The position numbers were made by a program, and so were the translations under genes. Shown here piece after piece: positions 47,582-57,276 of a stretch of 64,000 nt of DNA. How positions within the stretch are numbered: the first letter of the stretch is position 1; every line of letters starts with the position of its first letter. The stretch comes from Elusimicrobiota bacterium (GTDB lineage: Bacteria > Elusimicrobiota > Elusimicrobia > UBA1565 > UBA9628): contig JACQAZ010000001.1 of the NCBI GenBank assembly GCA_016194705.1, forward strand, positions 23,324-87,323. Reading direction: 5' to 3'. The notes under the pieces are model-generated. The model saw only the letters and a list, made by a program, of their open reading frames with translations. It was not told where the DNA came from and made no database searches.

Positions 47582-49234
47582 ATGGCGCCGCTGGCTCTGC
47601 TCCTGGCGCTGGCAAGCCCCGCGGCGGCGGTCTCGGTCTCGACGGAGCCCTTCATCGCCGGAGTGCGCGTCGAGCACGTCAACGTCTTCGATCCGGCGGT
47701 CCAGGGAGAGAACTGGTGGCTGTTCCGCCTCGCCGACAGGATCCATTTCACCACGCGCGAGGAGGTCATCCGCCGCGAGCTCCTGCTCGGACCCGGCGAC
47801 AAGTGGGACAGCTTCAAGGCGCTCGAGTCCGAGCGCAACCTGCGCCAGCTCAACATCTTCCGCCGCGCCGAGGTCAAGCCGGTCCCGAAGCCCGACGGCA
47901 AGCTCGACCTGCTGGCCCGCACGCAGGACAGCTGGACGCTCGCCCTGCAGGCCGGCGCCGGGACCGAGGGGGGGCAGACCTTGCTGCGCTACGGCGTCTC
48001 CGAGGACAACCTGCTCGGCTACGGCAAGTCGATCGGGGCCTTCCACACCGAGGACGGGCGCCTCGTGCGCAACGAGTTCCGCTACCGCGACTCGCGCTTC
48101 CTCGGCTCGCGCTTCTCCTTCGACCCCTTCTTCACTCGCACCGGCCACGGCACCTCGGTCGGCAGCGACCTGATCCGGCCCTTCTTCTCGCTGGAGACGC
48201 CCACGGCCGCGGGCGGGAACTGGTCGCACACCGTCGATGAGTCCATCCTCTACCGGGATTCCGAGGAAGGCTCCAAGTTCGTTCTCAAGAACGACACGGT
48301 GCTGGCCGCCACCGGCGCGCGGCTCCCCCAGGACCGGTGGGCGGCGCAGCGGGTCGAAGCGGGCTGGTACGCCCAAAAAGACCAGTTCTACCCGTTCGAC
48401 CTCACGGCGGACGGCACCTTGCCCACCGACCGCACCCTCTCCGGTCCTGTGGTAGGCTACAATCTCGTGCAGCCGCGCTATGTCAAGGAGACCTACATCA
48501 ACAAGATGGAGCGGGTCGAGGACTTCAACATGGGAAACGAGCTGCGCGTCTTCGGCGGCTTCATGGGCCGCGCGCTGGGCTCGGACCGCGACCGCTGGAT
48601 CTACAACATCGCAGACCAGCAGGGCGTCTATTTCGCGCCGGGCCGCTTCATCCTCGCGCAGATCGGCGCCAAGGGGCGTCTGGCCAACGCCCGCCCGGAC
48701 AACACCTTGATTTTTGCGAACCTCAATCTCTTCTACGCGACCGACTGGCAGATCCCGCAGACCTGGGTCGCCCACATCGAGGCCAACAAGGGCCGCAACC
48801 TCGACGGCGAGAACCAGATCATCCTCGGCGGCAACAACGGCCTGCGCGGCTACAAGAACTACAGCTTCACGGGAGCCGAGTCCCTGCTGCTCAACCTCGA
48901 GGACCGTTTTTTCCTGCCGGGGGAATATTTCCATCTGGTCCGGTTCGGAGCCGCGGTCTTCTGGGACACCGGCGCCGTCGAGCCCGCAGGCAGGGGGATG
49001 ACGTTCAAGGATTTTAGATCGGACCTGGGCCTGGGCTTGAGGGCCTCGCCGACCCGCGGCCAGACCGGCAACGTCGTGCGGCTCGACTTGGCGCGTTCGC
49101 TGCAGCGCGGCCCCGGCCCCGACCGCTGGGTCGTGTCGCTGACGGGCTCCCAGGCGTTCCAGATCTTCAACAGCTCGACGAAGTCGGTGCGCGGGAGCCC
49201 GTCCTCCCAGCTCGTCGTGGAGCCGCGCCGCTAG
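47582..49234 (+). CDS. BamA/Omp85-like surface antigen outer-membrane protein
   Basis: POTRA-like VIRRELLLGPGDKWDSFKALESERNLRQLNIFRRAEVKP; C-terminal barrel with NNGLRGYKNYSFTGAESLLLNLEDRFFLP. Confidence 0.75.
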   Translation: MAPLALLLALASPAAAVSVSTEPFIAGVRVEHVNVFDPAVQGENWWLFRLADRIHFTTREEVIRRELLLGPGDKWDSFKALESERNLRQLNIFRRAEVKPVPKPDGKLDLLARTQDSWTLALQAGAGTEGGQTLLRYGVSEDNLLGYGKSIGAFHTEDGRLVRNEFRYRDSRFLGSRFSFDPFFTRTGHGTSVGSDLIRPFFSLETPTAAGGNWSHTVDESILYRDSEEGSKFVLKNDTVLAATGARLPQDRWAAQRVEAGWYAQKDQFYPFDLTADGTLPTDRTLSGPVVGYNLVQPRYVKETYINKMERVEDFNMGNELRVFGGFMGRALGSDRDRWIYNIADQQGVYFAPGRFILAQIGAKGRLANARPDNTLIFANLNLFYATDWQIPQTWVAHIEANKGRNLDGENQIILGGNNGLRGYKNYSFTGAESLLLNLEDRFFLPGEYFHLVRFGAAVFWDTGAVEPAGRGMTFKDFRSDLGLGLRASPTRGQTGNVVRLDLARSLQRGPGPDRWVVSLTGSQAFQIFNSSTKSVRGSPSSQLVVEPRR

Positions 49235-49240
49235 AGGAAT

Positions 49241-49326
49241 GGTGCCAGGCCTTCACTCTTTTCACTCTTTTTTCATGACCATCCGAATATTGTGTGAAAG
49301 AGTGAAAAGAGTGAAGGCCTGGCACC
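49241..49326. repeat. Hairpin repeat copy 1 (30-bp arms, 26-nt loop)
   Basis: GGTGCCAGGCCTTCACTCTTTTCACTCTTT ... AAAGAGTGAAAAGAGTGAAGGCCTGGCACC. Confidence 0.97.
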
Positions 49327-49333
49327 CCACTGT

Positions 49334-50437
49334 ATGGATGAGATAGACGCCGTCGTCGTCGGGGCCGGAGCCGTGGGCCTGGCGCTCGCCGCGCGCCTGG
49401 CGCGCGCCGACAGGAACGTCGTCGTCTTGGAGCGGCACGAGCGCCACGGGATGGAAACCTCGAGCCGCAACTCGGAGGTCGTGCACTCGGGACTCTACTA
49501 CCCGGCGGCCAGCCTCAAGACCAAGCTCTGCGTCGAGGGACGGCGCCGGCTCTACGAGCTGGCCCCCAAGCGCGGCTTCTTCGTCAAGAAGACCGGCAAG
49601 CTCATCGTCGCATGCGAACAGGGCGAGCTCGAGAAGCTCGAAGCGCTCAAGAAGAACGGCGAGGCCAACGGCGTCGAGGGCCTCGAACTCGTCGACGGCA
49701 AGGACTTGGCGCAGTTCAGCTACGGCGTCAAGGCGGTCGCCGCGCTGTGGTCGCCCGAGACGGGGATCGTCGACTCCGAGGACCTCATGCGGGCCGCTCT
49801 TGACGAGGCCAAGGACAAGGGGGCCATCTTCCTCTGGGGCTGCGGGCTTTCCAACGTCGGGCGCAAGGACGGGCGGTACGACCTCTGGGTCACGGGCCAG
49901 GACGAGCCGATACCGGCGCGCTGCGTGATCAACTCCGCGGGTCTTAATGCCGACAAGATAGCGGCCCTGGCCGGTCTCGATTGCGGCGCGATAGGCTACG
50001 GCCTCCACTATTATAAAGGAGAGTACTTCTCGCTCAAACGGCCGCTCGAGGTCCGGCCCTTGGTCTACCCCGTGCCCTCCAAGCAGGGGTTGGGCATCCA
50101 TCTGACCGTCGACCGCCAAGGGCGCCATCGCCTCGGACCGAACGCCTTTCCGGTCGAGAAACTGGACTACGATGTCGACTCGTCCCACGCCGATTCCTTT
50201 CATGCCGCAGCCTCCCGCTACCTCCCCGACCTAAAAAGGGAGGACCTCATGCCGGGGACATCGGGGATCCGTCCGAAGCTCGCCGCTGACGGCTCGTTTC
50301 GCGACTTCGTGATCGCCGAGGAATCGGCCCGCGGGCTGCCGGGCTGGGTCAACCTCTTGGGCATCGAGTCCCCGGGCCTGACGGCCAGCCTCGCCATCGC
50401 CGATTATGTCGCCAATTTGCTATCATGGCCGCGTTGA
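49334..50437 (+). CDS. FAD-dependent oxidoreductase, L-2-hydroxyglutarate oxidase (LhgO)-like
   Basis: DAVVVGAGAVGLALAARLARADRNVVVLERHERHGMETSSRNSEVVHSGLYYPAASLKTKLCVEG. Confidence 0.9.
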   Translation: MDEIDAVVVGAGAVGLALAARLARADRNVVVLERHERHGMETSSRNSEVVHSGLYYPAASLKTKLCVEGRRRLYELAPKRGFFVKKTGKLIVACEQGELEKLEALKKNGEANGVEGLELVDGKDLAQFSYGVKAVAALWSPETGIVDSEDLMRAALDEAKDKGAIFLWGCGLSNVGRKDGRYDLWVTGQDEPIPARCVINSAGLNADKIAALAGLDCGAIGYGLHYYKGEYFSLKRPLEVRPLVYPVPSKQGLGIHLTVDRQGRHRLGPNAFPVEKLDYDVDSSHADSFHAAASRYLPDLKREDLMPGTSGIRPKLAADGSFRDFVIAEESARGLPGWVNLLGIESPGLTASLAIADYVANLLSWPR

Positions 50438-51291
50438 AGAAATCCCTGTTTCTGCTTCCTTGGATTGCGCTTTCCGGGTGCAGCGCCAAGACGATCGCCC
50501 TTCATCAGACCGTCGCGCTGCTCGACTCCGGAGCGCAGGCCTTCTACGACGAGCCCGATCCCGTGCTGGCGCAAGAGGTCATGGGCTCCAACATGAAGCT
50601 CCTCGAGGCGCTGCTCGTCAGCGAGCCCGACAACGCGCGGCTGTTGGCGCGCGCCGCCGAGAGCTTCAACGGCTACGCCTTCCTTTTTCTCGAAGACGCC
50701 GCGCCCGAGCGCGCCAAGGGGTTCTACAAGCGCGGCCGCGACCACGCCCTCAAGCTGCTGGCCCGCAAGAACGCCTTCAAAGGCCTGGCCGAGAAAAACC
50801 TCGACGCCTTCACTCAAGCCTTGGCCAAGGCCGGCCCCTCGGATGTCGAGGCCCTGTTCTGGGCGGGCTTCGGCTGGGCCAACTCGATCAACCTCTCCAA
50901 GGACGACCCCGGCGCGGTGGCGGAACTCCCGAAGGCCGTGGCGCTCATGCAGCGCGTGCGCGACCTGTCTCCCGACTACCAGTTCGCGGGCCCCGAGCTG
51001 TTCTTCGCGATCTACTACGCCTCGCGCCCCGCCATCCTCGGCGGCGACGTCGCCAAGGCGCGGACCTATTTCGAGGACGCCCGCGCGCGCACGAGCGGCA
51101 AGTTCCTGATGACCTATGTGCTCGAAGCGCGCTTCCTCGCCGTCGCAGTGCAGGACCAGGAGCTCTTCAAGGCGCTCCTGACGCGTGTCGCGCAGACGCC
51201 GGCAGGCGCCCTTCCGGGCTCGCGGATGCAGGACGAAGTCGCCAAGCGCAAAGCCGCCGCACTCATGGGGAAGATCAATGATTATTTCTAA
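50425..51291 (+). CDS. TRAP transporter TatT-like component lipoprotein
   Basis: Lipobox LSGCSA; TatT-like ARAAESFNGYAFLFLEDAAPERAKGFYKRGRDHALKLL; adjacent to dctPQM-like genes. Confidence 0.85.
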   Translation: MAALKKSLFLLPWIALSGCSAKTIALHQTVALLDSGAQAFYDEPDPVLAQEVMGSNMKLLEALLVSEPDNARLLARAAESFNGYAFLFLEDAAPERAKGFYKRGRDHALKLLARKNAFKGLAEKNLDAFTQALAKAGPSDVEALFWAGFGWANSINLSKDDPGAVAELPKAVALMQRVRDLSPDYQFAGPELFFAIYYASRPAILGGDVAKARTYFEDARARTSGKFLMTYVLEARFLAVAVQDQELFKALLTRVAQTPAGALPGSRMQDEVAKRKAAALMGKINDYF

Positions 51292-52279
51292 CCTGCTGTT
51301 GGCCGCGATTCTCTCGTCGGCCCGCGCGGAGCCCAAGGTCATCAAGTTCGCGACCTTGGCCCCGGAAGGCTCGACTTGGATGAAGGTCATGAACGAGCTC
51401 AATACGGAGCTCCAGGAGAAGACCAAGGGCGAGCTCAAGTTCAAGATGTACCCGGGCGGCATCTCGGGCGACGAGAAAGACGTCGTCAAGAAGGTCAAGA
51501 TCGGCCAGCTTCACGCCGCGGGCTTCACCGGCGTGGGCCTGGGCGAGATCGCCCCCGAGGTGCGCATACTCGACGCCCCTTGGCTGTTCCGCAGCGATAA
51601 GGAGCTCGACTTCGTCTACAAGGCCTTCGACAAGGACTTGAGCGCGGCCATCGACAAGGGGGGCTTCGTTCTGCTCGGCTGGACCGAGCTGGGGCCCGTC
51701 TACGTCTTCAGCAAGAACCCGATCGCGGACCCCGACGACATGAAGAAGCAGAAGATGTGGGTCTGGGAAGGCGATCCGATCGCCCAGGCCGCCTACAAGG
51801 CGATCGGCGTGAGCCCGATCCCGCTCTCGGTCATCGATGTCATGAGTTCCTTGCAGACGGGCCTCATCGACGCCGTTTACGGCCCGCCGATGGGCGTGGT
51901 CGCCCTGCAGTGGTTCACGCGCGCCAAGCACATCTACGGCACGCCGATGGCGATGTCGACCGGCGCGGTCTTGCTCTCCAAGTCCTTCTTCGCCTCGCTC
52001 GCCCCGGAGCAGCGGAAGATCCTCCTCGAGGTCAGCCGCAAGCACTTGAAGGAGCTCAACGAGCTCTCGCGCAAGGAAAACGACGAGGCCCTGGCCTCGC
52101 TGCAGAAGCAGGGCCTGACGCTCTCGGCCAAGGCCACGCCCGAACTCCTGAAGACCTACCAAGAACTCGGCCAAAAGGCGCGCCGCGAGCTCGTCGGCAA
52201 GCTCTACTCCGCCTCGCTGCTCGACCGGGTCGAGAAGTCCGTCGCAGACCTCAGAAGTGGGAAACCTAAAAAAAGCTGA
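51278..52279 (+). CDS. TRAP transporter solute-binding protein (DctP family)
   Basis: VIKFATLAPEGSTWMKVMNELNTELQEKTKGELKFKMYPGGISGDEKDVVKKVKIGQLHAAGFTGVGLGEI. Confidence 0.92.
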   Translation: MIISNLLLAAILSSARAEPKVIKFATLAPEGSTWMKVMNELNTELQEKTKGELKFKMYPGGISGDEKDVVKKVKIGQLHAAGFTGVGLGEIAPEVRILDAPWLFRSDKELDFVYKAFDKDLSAAIDKGGFVLLGWTELGPVYVFSKNPIADPDDMKKQKMWVWEGDPIAQAAYKAIGVSPIPLSVIDVMSSLQTGLIDAVYGPPMGVVALQWFTRAKHIYGTPMAMSTGAVLLSKSFFASLAPEQRKILLEVSRKHLKELNELSRKENDEALASLQKQGLTLSAKATPELLKTYQELGQKARRELVGKLYSASLLDRVEKSVADLRSGKPKKS

Positions 52280-52745
52280 GGCAAGGCTCGTCCAGCTCGA
52301 GACGGCGCTGCTCGTCGTCCTGCTCTCGACGATGGTCAGCCTATCCTTCCTGCAGGTCGTCCTGCGCCATTTCGGCAAGGGGCTGCTCTGGGCCGACACC
52401 CTGTCGCGCTATCTCGTGCTCTGGGTCGGCTTTCTCGGGGCGGCCCTGACGGCGGCGAGCAACAAGCACTTCGCCTGGGAGGCGGCCGCGCAGCGCGAGG
52501 ACCGCACGGGCCATCTGATGCACGTGGGCGCGCATCTGGCCGCCGTCGTGCTCGCGGGATTTCTCGCTCGGGCTTCCTGGGCCTACCTTCTCTCGGAGAA
52601 GGCCGACGCGCAGACCTTGTTCACCGTCGCGGGCGCCGCGTTCCCGGAATGGGTCTTCGTCGCGGCCGTGCCGCTGGGCTTTTTCCTGGTCATCCTGCAC
52701 ACCGCAGTCAGACTCGCCGAGTCGGCGGAGAAGCTCAAGTCATGA
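52257..52745 (+). CDS. TRAP transporter small permease (DctQ family)
   Basis: 4-TM-like, RYLVLWVGFLGAALTAASNKHFAWE; syntenic. Confidence 0.9.
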   Translation: MGNLKKAEARLVQLETALLVVLLSTMVSLSFLQVVLRHFGKGLLWADTLSRYLVLWVGFLGAALTAASNKHFAWEAAAQREDRTGHLMHVGAHLAAVVLAGFLARASWAYLLSEKADAQTLFTVAGAAFPEWVFVAAVPLGFFLVILHTAVRLAESAEKLKS

Positions 52746-54019
52746 CCTGGCTCGTGCTGGCTTTTTTCGCGGCCCTGGCCCTGATCGGCACGCCCATCTT
52801 CGCCCTGATCGGCGGCCTGGCCCTCTACCTCTTCCACGCGGCGGCCAGCCCCGCTCCCGGCCTCTCGGTCATCACCGAGCTCATGCGTCTGGCGACCATG
52901 CCCTCTTTGATCGCGGTGCCCTTGTTCACCTTCGCCGGCTACGTTCTGGCCGAATCGCAATCCCCAAAACGCCTCGTCGACCTGGCCGAGGCGTTGTTCG
53001 GGTGGATGCCGGGCGGCGTCGCCATCGCGGGGCTGTGCGCCTGCGCGCTCTTCACGGCGTTTACGGGAGCCTCGGGGGTGACGATCATCGCGCTCGGCGG
53101 GCTCATCTACCCGCTGCTGCGCAAGCAGCGCTACCCCGACGGCTTCTCGCTGGGCCTCGTCACGACGACGGGCAGCCTCGGCCTCCTGTTCCCTCCGAGC
53201 CTGCCCATCATCCTCTACGCCTTGGTCGGCAAGATCTCGGTCGACAAGCTCTTCGCCGCCGCTTCGGGACCGGGGCTCATCCTGATCCTGATCCTGAGCG
53301 TCTACGCGGTCATCGTCGGCGTGCGCAACAAGGTCCCGCGCATACCGTTCTCGTGGGAGGCCCTGCGGACCTCGGCGCGCGCGGCCCTGTGGGAGATTCC
53401 CTTGCCTTTCGTCATCATCGGCGGCATCTACTCGGGCCAGTTCACGGCCTCCGAGGCCGCCGCCGTCATGTCGTTCTACGTGCTGATCGTGGAGGTGCTC
53501 GTCTACAAGGACCTTAAATTTTCGGACATCCCCGGCGTCATGGCGCGCAGCATGATCCTCGTCGGCGCGATTTTGATCGTGCTCGGGACCGCGCTCGGCC
53601 TGACCAATTACATGATCGACGCGGAGATTCCCGGCCAGCTCTTCGACTTCCTCAAGCTCCACATCTCGAGCCCCTGGGGCTTCCTCGCCCTTCTCAATGT
53701 GGTTCTGCTCGTCGTCAACATGGTCGAGATCTTCTCGGCCATCATCATCGTCGTGCCCATCATCGTGCCAGTCGCCCTCAAATACCAGATCGACCCGATC
53801 CATCTGGGCGCCTTATTCCTGCTGAACCTCGAGATCGGCTACATGACGCCCCCGATGGGCCTCAACCTGTTCTTGTCGAGCCGGCGCTTCGAGCGCCCCT
53901 TGCCCGAGCTCTACCGCGCGACCTTGCCCTTCTGGCTCATCCTGGTGGCAGCACTCGCCTTGGTGACCTACTGCCCAGCCTTGAGCCTCTGGCTGCCCAA
54001 CCATCTGAGGATCCAATGA
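52742..54019 (+). CDS. TRAP transporter large permease (DctM family)
   Basis: PLFTFAGYVLAESQSPKRLVDLAEALFGWMPGGVAIAGLCACALFTAFTGASGVTIIALG; ATGA overlap with upstream gene. Confidence 0.95.
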   Translation: MTWLVLAFFAALALIGTPIFALIGGLALYLFHAAASPAPGLSVITELMRLATMPSLIAVPLFTFAGYVLAESQSPKRLVDLAEALFGWMPGGVAIAGLCACALFTAFTGASGVTIIALGGLIYPLLRKQRYPDGFSLGLVTTTGSLGLLFPPSLPIILYALVGKISVDKLFAAASGPGLILILILSVYAVIVGVRNKVPRIPFSWEALRTSARAALWEIPLPFVIIGGIYSGQFTASEAAAVMSFYVLIVEVLVYKDLKFSDIPGVMARSMILVGAILIVLGTALGLTNYMIDAEIPGQLFDFLKLHISSPWGFLALLNVVLLVVNMVEIFSAIIIVVPIIVPVALKYQIDPIHLGALFLLNLEIGYMTPPMGLNLFLSSRRFERPLPELYRATLPFWLILVAALALVTYCPALSLWLPNHLRIQ

Positions 54020-54020
54020 C

Positions 54021-54911
54021 ATGAAGACCGAAGCGAGAAACTCCGAGCTGACGCCGCAGCAGAAGAAGCAGATGCTCGACAAGATCAAGTCCTCGTCCTC
54101 CTACCTCCGGGCCTACGAGGACGTCTCCTTCATGGCCAAGAAGGACCTGCGGCCGATCAGACTTCAGTTGGAGCTCCTTAAACCCGAGACCGTCCTGCGC
54201 GAGCACAAGATCCGCTCGACCATCGTCGTCTTCGGCTCGGCCCGCGTGCTCCCGCCCGAAGAGGCGCGCGCCCAGCTCGCGTCGGCCAAGGAGGAGCTCG
54301 AGGGCAACCCGCGCAGCGACGCGCTCAAGCGCCGACTCAAGCGCGCTCGGATGCGCCTCGAGCAATCCAAGTACTACGAGGAAGCCCGGCGCTTCTCCTA
54401 CATCATCTCCAAGGCTCAGCAATCCGACAAGAACCTCGAGTTCGTCATGGTGACCGGCGGCGGCCCCGGCATCATGGAGGCCGCCAACCGCGGGGCCTGG
54501 GAGGCGGGCTCGAAGTCCATAGGACTCAACATCACCTTGCCCCACGAGCAGGACCCCAACCCGTACATCACGCCGGGCCTGTGCTTCCAGTTCCATTACT
54601 TCTCGCTGCGCAAGATGCACTTCATGATGCGCTCGAAAGCCTTGGTGGCCTTCCCCGGAGGCTACGGGACTCTCGACGAGCTCTTCGAGACCCTGACCTT
54701 GGTGCAGACCAGCAAGAAGAAGCACCTGCCCATCGTCCTCTTCGGCAAAGAGTACTGGAGCCGCCTCATCGACTTCGACTTCATGGCCGAGCAGGGCATG
54801 ATCTCCTGGGACGACACCAAGCTGTTCAAGATCGTCGAGAAGGCCGAGGAAGGCTGGGAGCACATACGGAGTTTCTGGAACACGCACCGCGGTCCCGTCG
54901 CCGAGGACTAG
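54021..54911 (+). CDS. LOG-family (lysine decarboxylase-like) Rossmann-fold protein
   Basis: VMVTGGGPGIMEAANRGAWEAGSKSIGLNITLPHEQDPN and FPGGYGTLDELFETLTLVQT (PGGxGTxxE motif). Confidence 0.92.
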   Translation: MKTEARNSELTPQQKKQMLDKIKSSSSYLRAYEDVSFMAKKDLRPIRLQLELLKPETVLREHKIRSTIVVFGSARVLPPEEARAQLASAKEELEGNPRSDALKRRLKRARMRLEQSKYYEEARRFSYIISKAQQSDKNLEFVMVTGGGPGIMEAANRGAWEAGSKSIGLNITLPHEQDPNPYITPGLCFQFHYFSLRKMHFMMRSKALVAFPGGYGTLDELFETLTLVQTSKKKHLPIVLFGKEYWSRLIDFDFMAEQGMISWDDTKLFKIVEKAEEGWEHIRSFWNTHRGPVAED

Positions 54912-54918
54912 AGGCCCG

Positions 54919-55932
54919 ATGCTGGCGACCATCCTCCTCGGGCTGGGCCAAACCTTGGCCCCGTGCTGGGCGGCCGACGAGTTCCTCAAGAACATGCGCA
55001 AGGCCGCGAAGGTCAAGGAAGACCCCGACAAGATCGAGTACTACGACCGCGCGATCTCGGCCTGGGAGCCCGACGACGGGGGCCCGCTCCTGGCGGAATG
55101 CCGTTTCCGCCGCGGCGAGGCCCATTTTCGCCGCTGGGAGTTTTCCGCCGCCGAGCCCGACCTCTCCAAGGCCATCGAGCTCGACTCGGGAAACAGCCAG
55201 GCGAGGCTTCTGCGCGGGCGCGTGCGCCTGCGGGCCGGCCGGGTCCCCGAGGCGCTCAAGGATCTCTTCGACTTCACGATCATGGCGCCCGAGAACATCG
55301 AGGGCTTCCTCTGGCTCGGCCAAGCCCATCTCAAGATCGACGAATACGAGCCGGCCCTCCGATCGTTTTCGCGCGCCGCGCAGATCGACGCGCGCGACTA
55401 TCGCGCGCCGCTCGGGCAGGGGCGCGTCTGGCTCGGGCGCCGGGAGTGGGACAAAGCCCTGGCATCCTTGAGCGCCGCCGACGGGCTGGCCAAACGCAGG
55501 GTCCCCGACGTGCTGACCGAGCTCGCGGTCTGCGAGGTCGCCCGCGGCCGCCACGAAGCGGCCTTGGACGATTACGGGCGGGCGATCCCGCTGCTTGAGC
55601 ACGCCCTCTCGCAGCTCTCGCGGGCCGACATCCCGACCGTCGAGCTCGCAGACGAGCGCGAGACCGCCGCCCGCGCCTACTACGGCCGCGGCAGGGTCAA
55701 CGAGTTCCTTGTCCGCCTACCCGACGCGCTCGCGGATTACCGGCAGGCCTGCGAGCTGGGCCATCAGGAGTCCTGCCGCAAAGCCGAGGGGCTCGCCGCG
55801 CGGTCCGAGGAGACCAAGCAAGCGAAGACTCGGACCCTGGCCAAGCCCGAACGCAAAGCTCCAGCCGCGTCCAAGAAAAAGAAGCTCCCGCCGCCCGACA
55901 GCGAGGCCGGAGACAGAATCTACGCGAACTGA
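54919..55932 (+). CDS. TPR-repeat protein
   Basis: Signal peptide, TPR-like units (AEPDLSKAIELDSGNSQARLLRGRVRLRAGR). Confidence 0.8.
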   Translation: MLATILLGLGQTLAPCWAADEFLKNMRKAAKVKEDPDKIEYYDRAISAWEPDDGGPLLAECRFRRGEAHFRRWEFSAAEPDLSKAIELDSGNSQARLLRGRVRLRAGRVPEALKDLFDFTIMAPENIEGFLWLGQAHLKIDEYEPALRSFSRAAQIDARDYRAPLGQGRVWLGRREWDKALASLSAADGLAKRRVPDVLTELAVCEVARGRHEAALDDYGRAIPLLEHALSQLSRADIPTVELADERETAARAYYGRGRVNEFLVRLPDALADYRQACELGHQESCRKAEGLAARSEETKQAKTRTLAKPERKAPAASKKKKLPPPDSEAGDRIYAN

Positions 55933-55936
55933 TATC

Positions 55937-57217
55937 ATGATCGGCTCCTTTCGAATGAAACGTCTCTCATTGCTGGTCGTCCTCCTGCTCGCCTCGGCGC
56001 GCGCCGAGGCCAAGCTCTCGCCGGTGGCCGAGAAGTACCTCGACGAAGGGCTGCACCATCTCTACAGCCTCGACTACCCCGAATCCCGCGCGGCCTTCCG
56101 CAAGATCATCGAAGCCGAGCCCGACAGCCCGTTCGGCTACCTCTTCGAGGCCGGCGGCATCTGGTGGCAGTCCTCGATGGAATACGGGCTCTTTAAGGAT
56201 ACGCCGACTTTGCAGGGCCTCTTCGAGCAGGACATCGAGGCCGCCCTGCGCAAGGTCGACGCCCTGGAGTCCTCGAAAGACAAGGACACGCGCGCCGACG
56301 GGCATTTCGTCGAGGGGATGACCGAGGGGACCCGCGGCCAGTGGGAGATGATGCGCGGCCATTGGCTCAAGGCCTACTCGAACGGCCGCAAGGCCCTCAA
56401 GCACCTCAACAAATGCCTCAAGACCGACCGAGAGTACTACGACGCGGACCTCGGTCTTGGCGTCTTCGACTACCAGGCGGCGCATTTCGGGGGCGTCGTG
56501 AAGGTCTTCGCGGCCATCGGCGGCATCCACGGGAACGAGAAGAAGGGCCTCGAGCTGATGCGGCTGGCCGCCGCCAAGGGTCGCTACGGCTCGCGCCAAG
56601 CCGCGCAGTTCCTCGCTTCCATCTACATCGCCGACCGGCACGACTACGCCAGCGCCCTGCCCCACATCCAGAGGCTGCGGCGCGATTTCCCCGAGAGCGC
56701 GTACTTCGAGTTCATCGAGGCCATGCTGCAGTACCGTTTGGGGCATTGGGACGAGTCGCTCAAGCTCGGCCGCGAGATCTTCGAGCGCTTCCGCTCGGAC
56801 CCCAAGGCCCTCAACCGCAAGCTCCTCGGACTGACCTGCGGGCTCACGGGCGAGAAGTGCCTCGAGAAAGGCGACGTCGATAAGGGCTTGGTCTGGTTCA
56901 CGCACGCCATCGAGTCGACCCCGGAACCCAAGCCCGGCGCCCGCGCGCCCAAGAAGGGCCCTGCGGCGGACAAGCAGGCCGCGGACCTGCAGTGGCTCTC
57001 CCTGACTCATCTCTACCGCGGCTACACCTTCGACATCCTCGGACAGAGCGACGAGGCCGAAAGGGACTACCATTGGGTCCTCGACCACCCCGACTTCTCG
57101 GACGGCCGCGCGCGCGCCGCCGAGTGCCTGGCGACCTCCTGCGACGCCAAGCCCCTGGTCTTGTACTTGCGCGCCATGTCCAACGGCGATCCCTGGCCTC
57201 CCTCCCGAGCCAAATAA
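55937..57217 (+). CDS. Secreted TPR-like protein
   Basis: MKRLSLLVVLLLASARAEAKLSPVAEKYLDEGLHHLYSLDYPESRAAFRKIIEAEPDSPFG. Confidence 0.85.
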   Translation: MIGSFRMKRLSLLVVLLLASARAEAKLSPVAEKYLDEGLHHLYSLDYPESRAAFRKIIEAEPDSPFGYLFEAGGIWWQSSMEYGLFKDTPTLQGLFEQDIEAALRKVDALESSKDKDTRADGHFVEGMTEGTRGQWEMMRGHWLKAYSNGRKALKHLNKCLKTDREYYDADLGLGVFDYQAAHFGGVVKVFAAIGGIHGNEKKGLELMRLAAAKGRYGSRQAAQFLASIYIADRHDYASALPHIQRLRRDFPESAYFEFIEAMLQYRLGHWDESLKLGREIFERFRSDPKALNRKLLGLTCGLTGEKCLEKGDVDKGLVWFTHAIESTPEPKPGARAPKKGPAADKQAADLQWLSLTHLYRGYTFDILGQSDEAERDYHWVLDHPDFSDGRARAAECLATSCDAKPLVLYLRAMSNGDPWPPSRAK

Positions 57218-57276
57218 ATCCTGCGTTTTGAAACATTTTCGCCCTTGAAAAAAAGGCGGAGGCGAGCTATCCTCCT

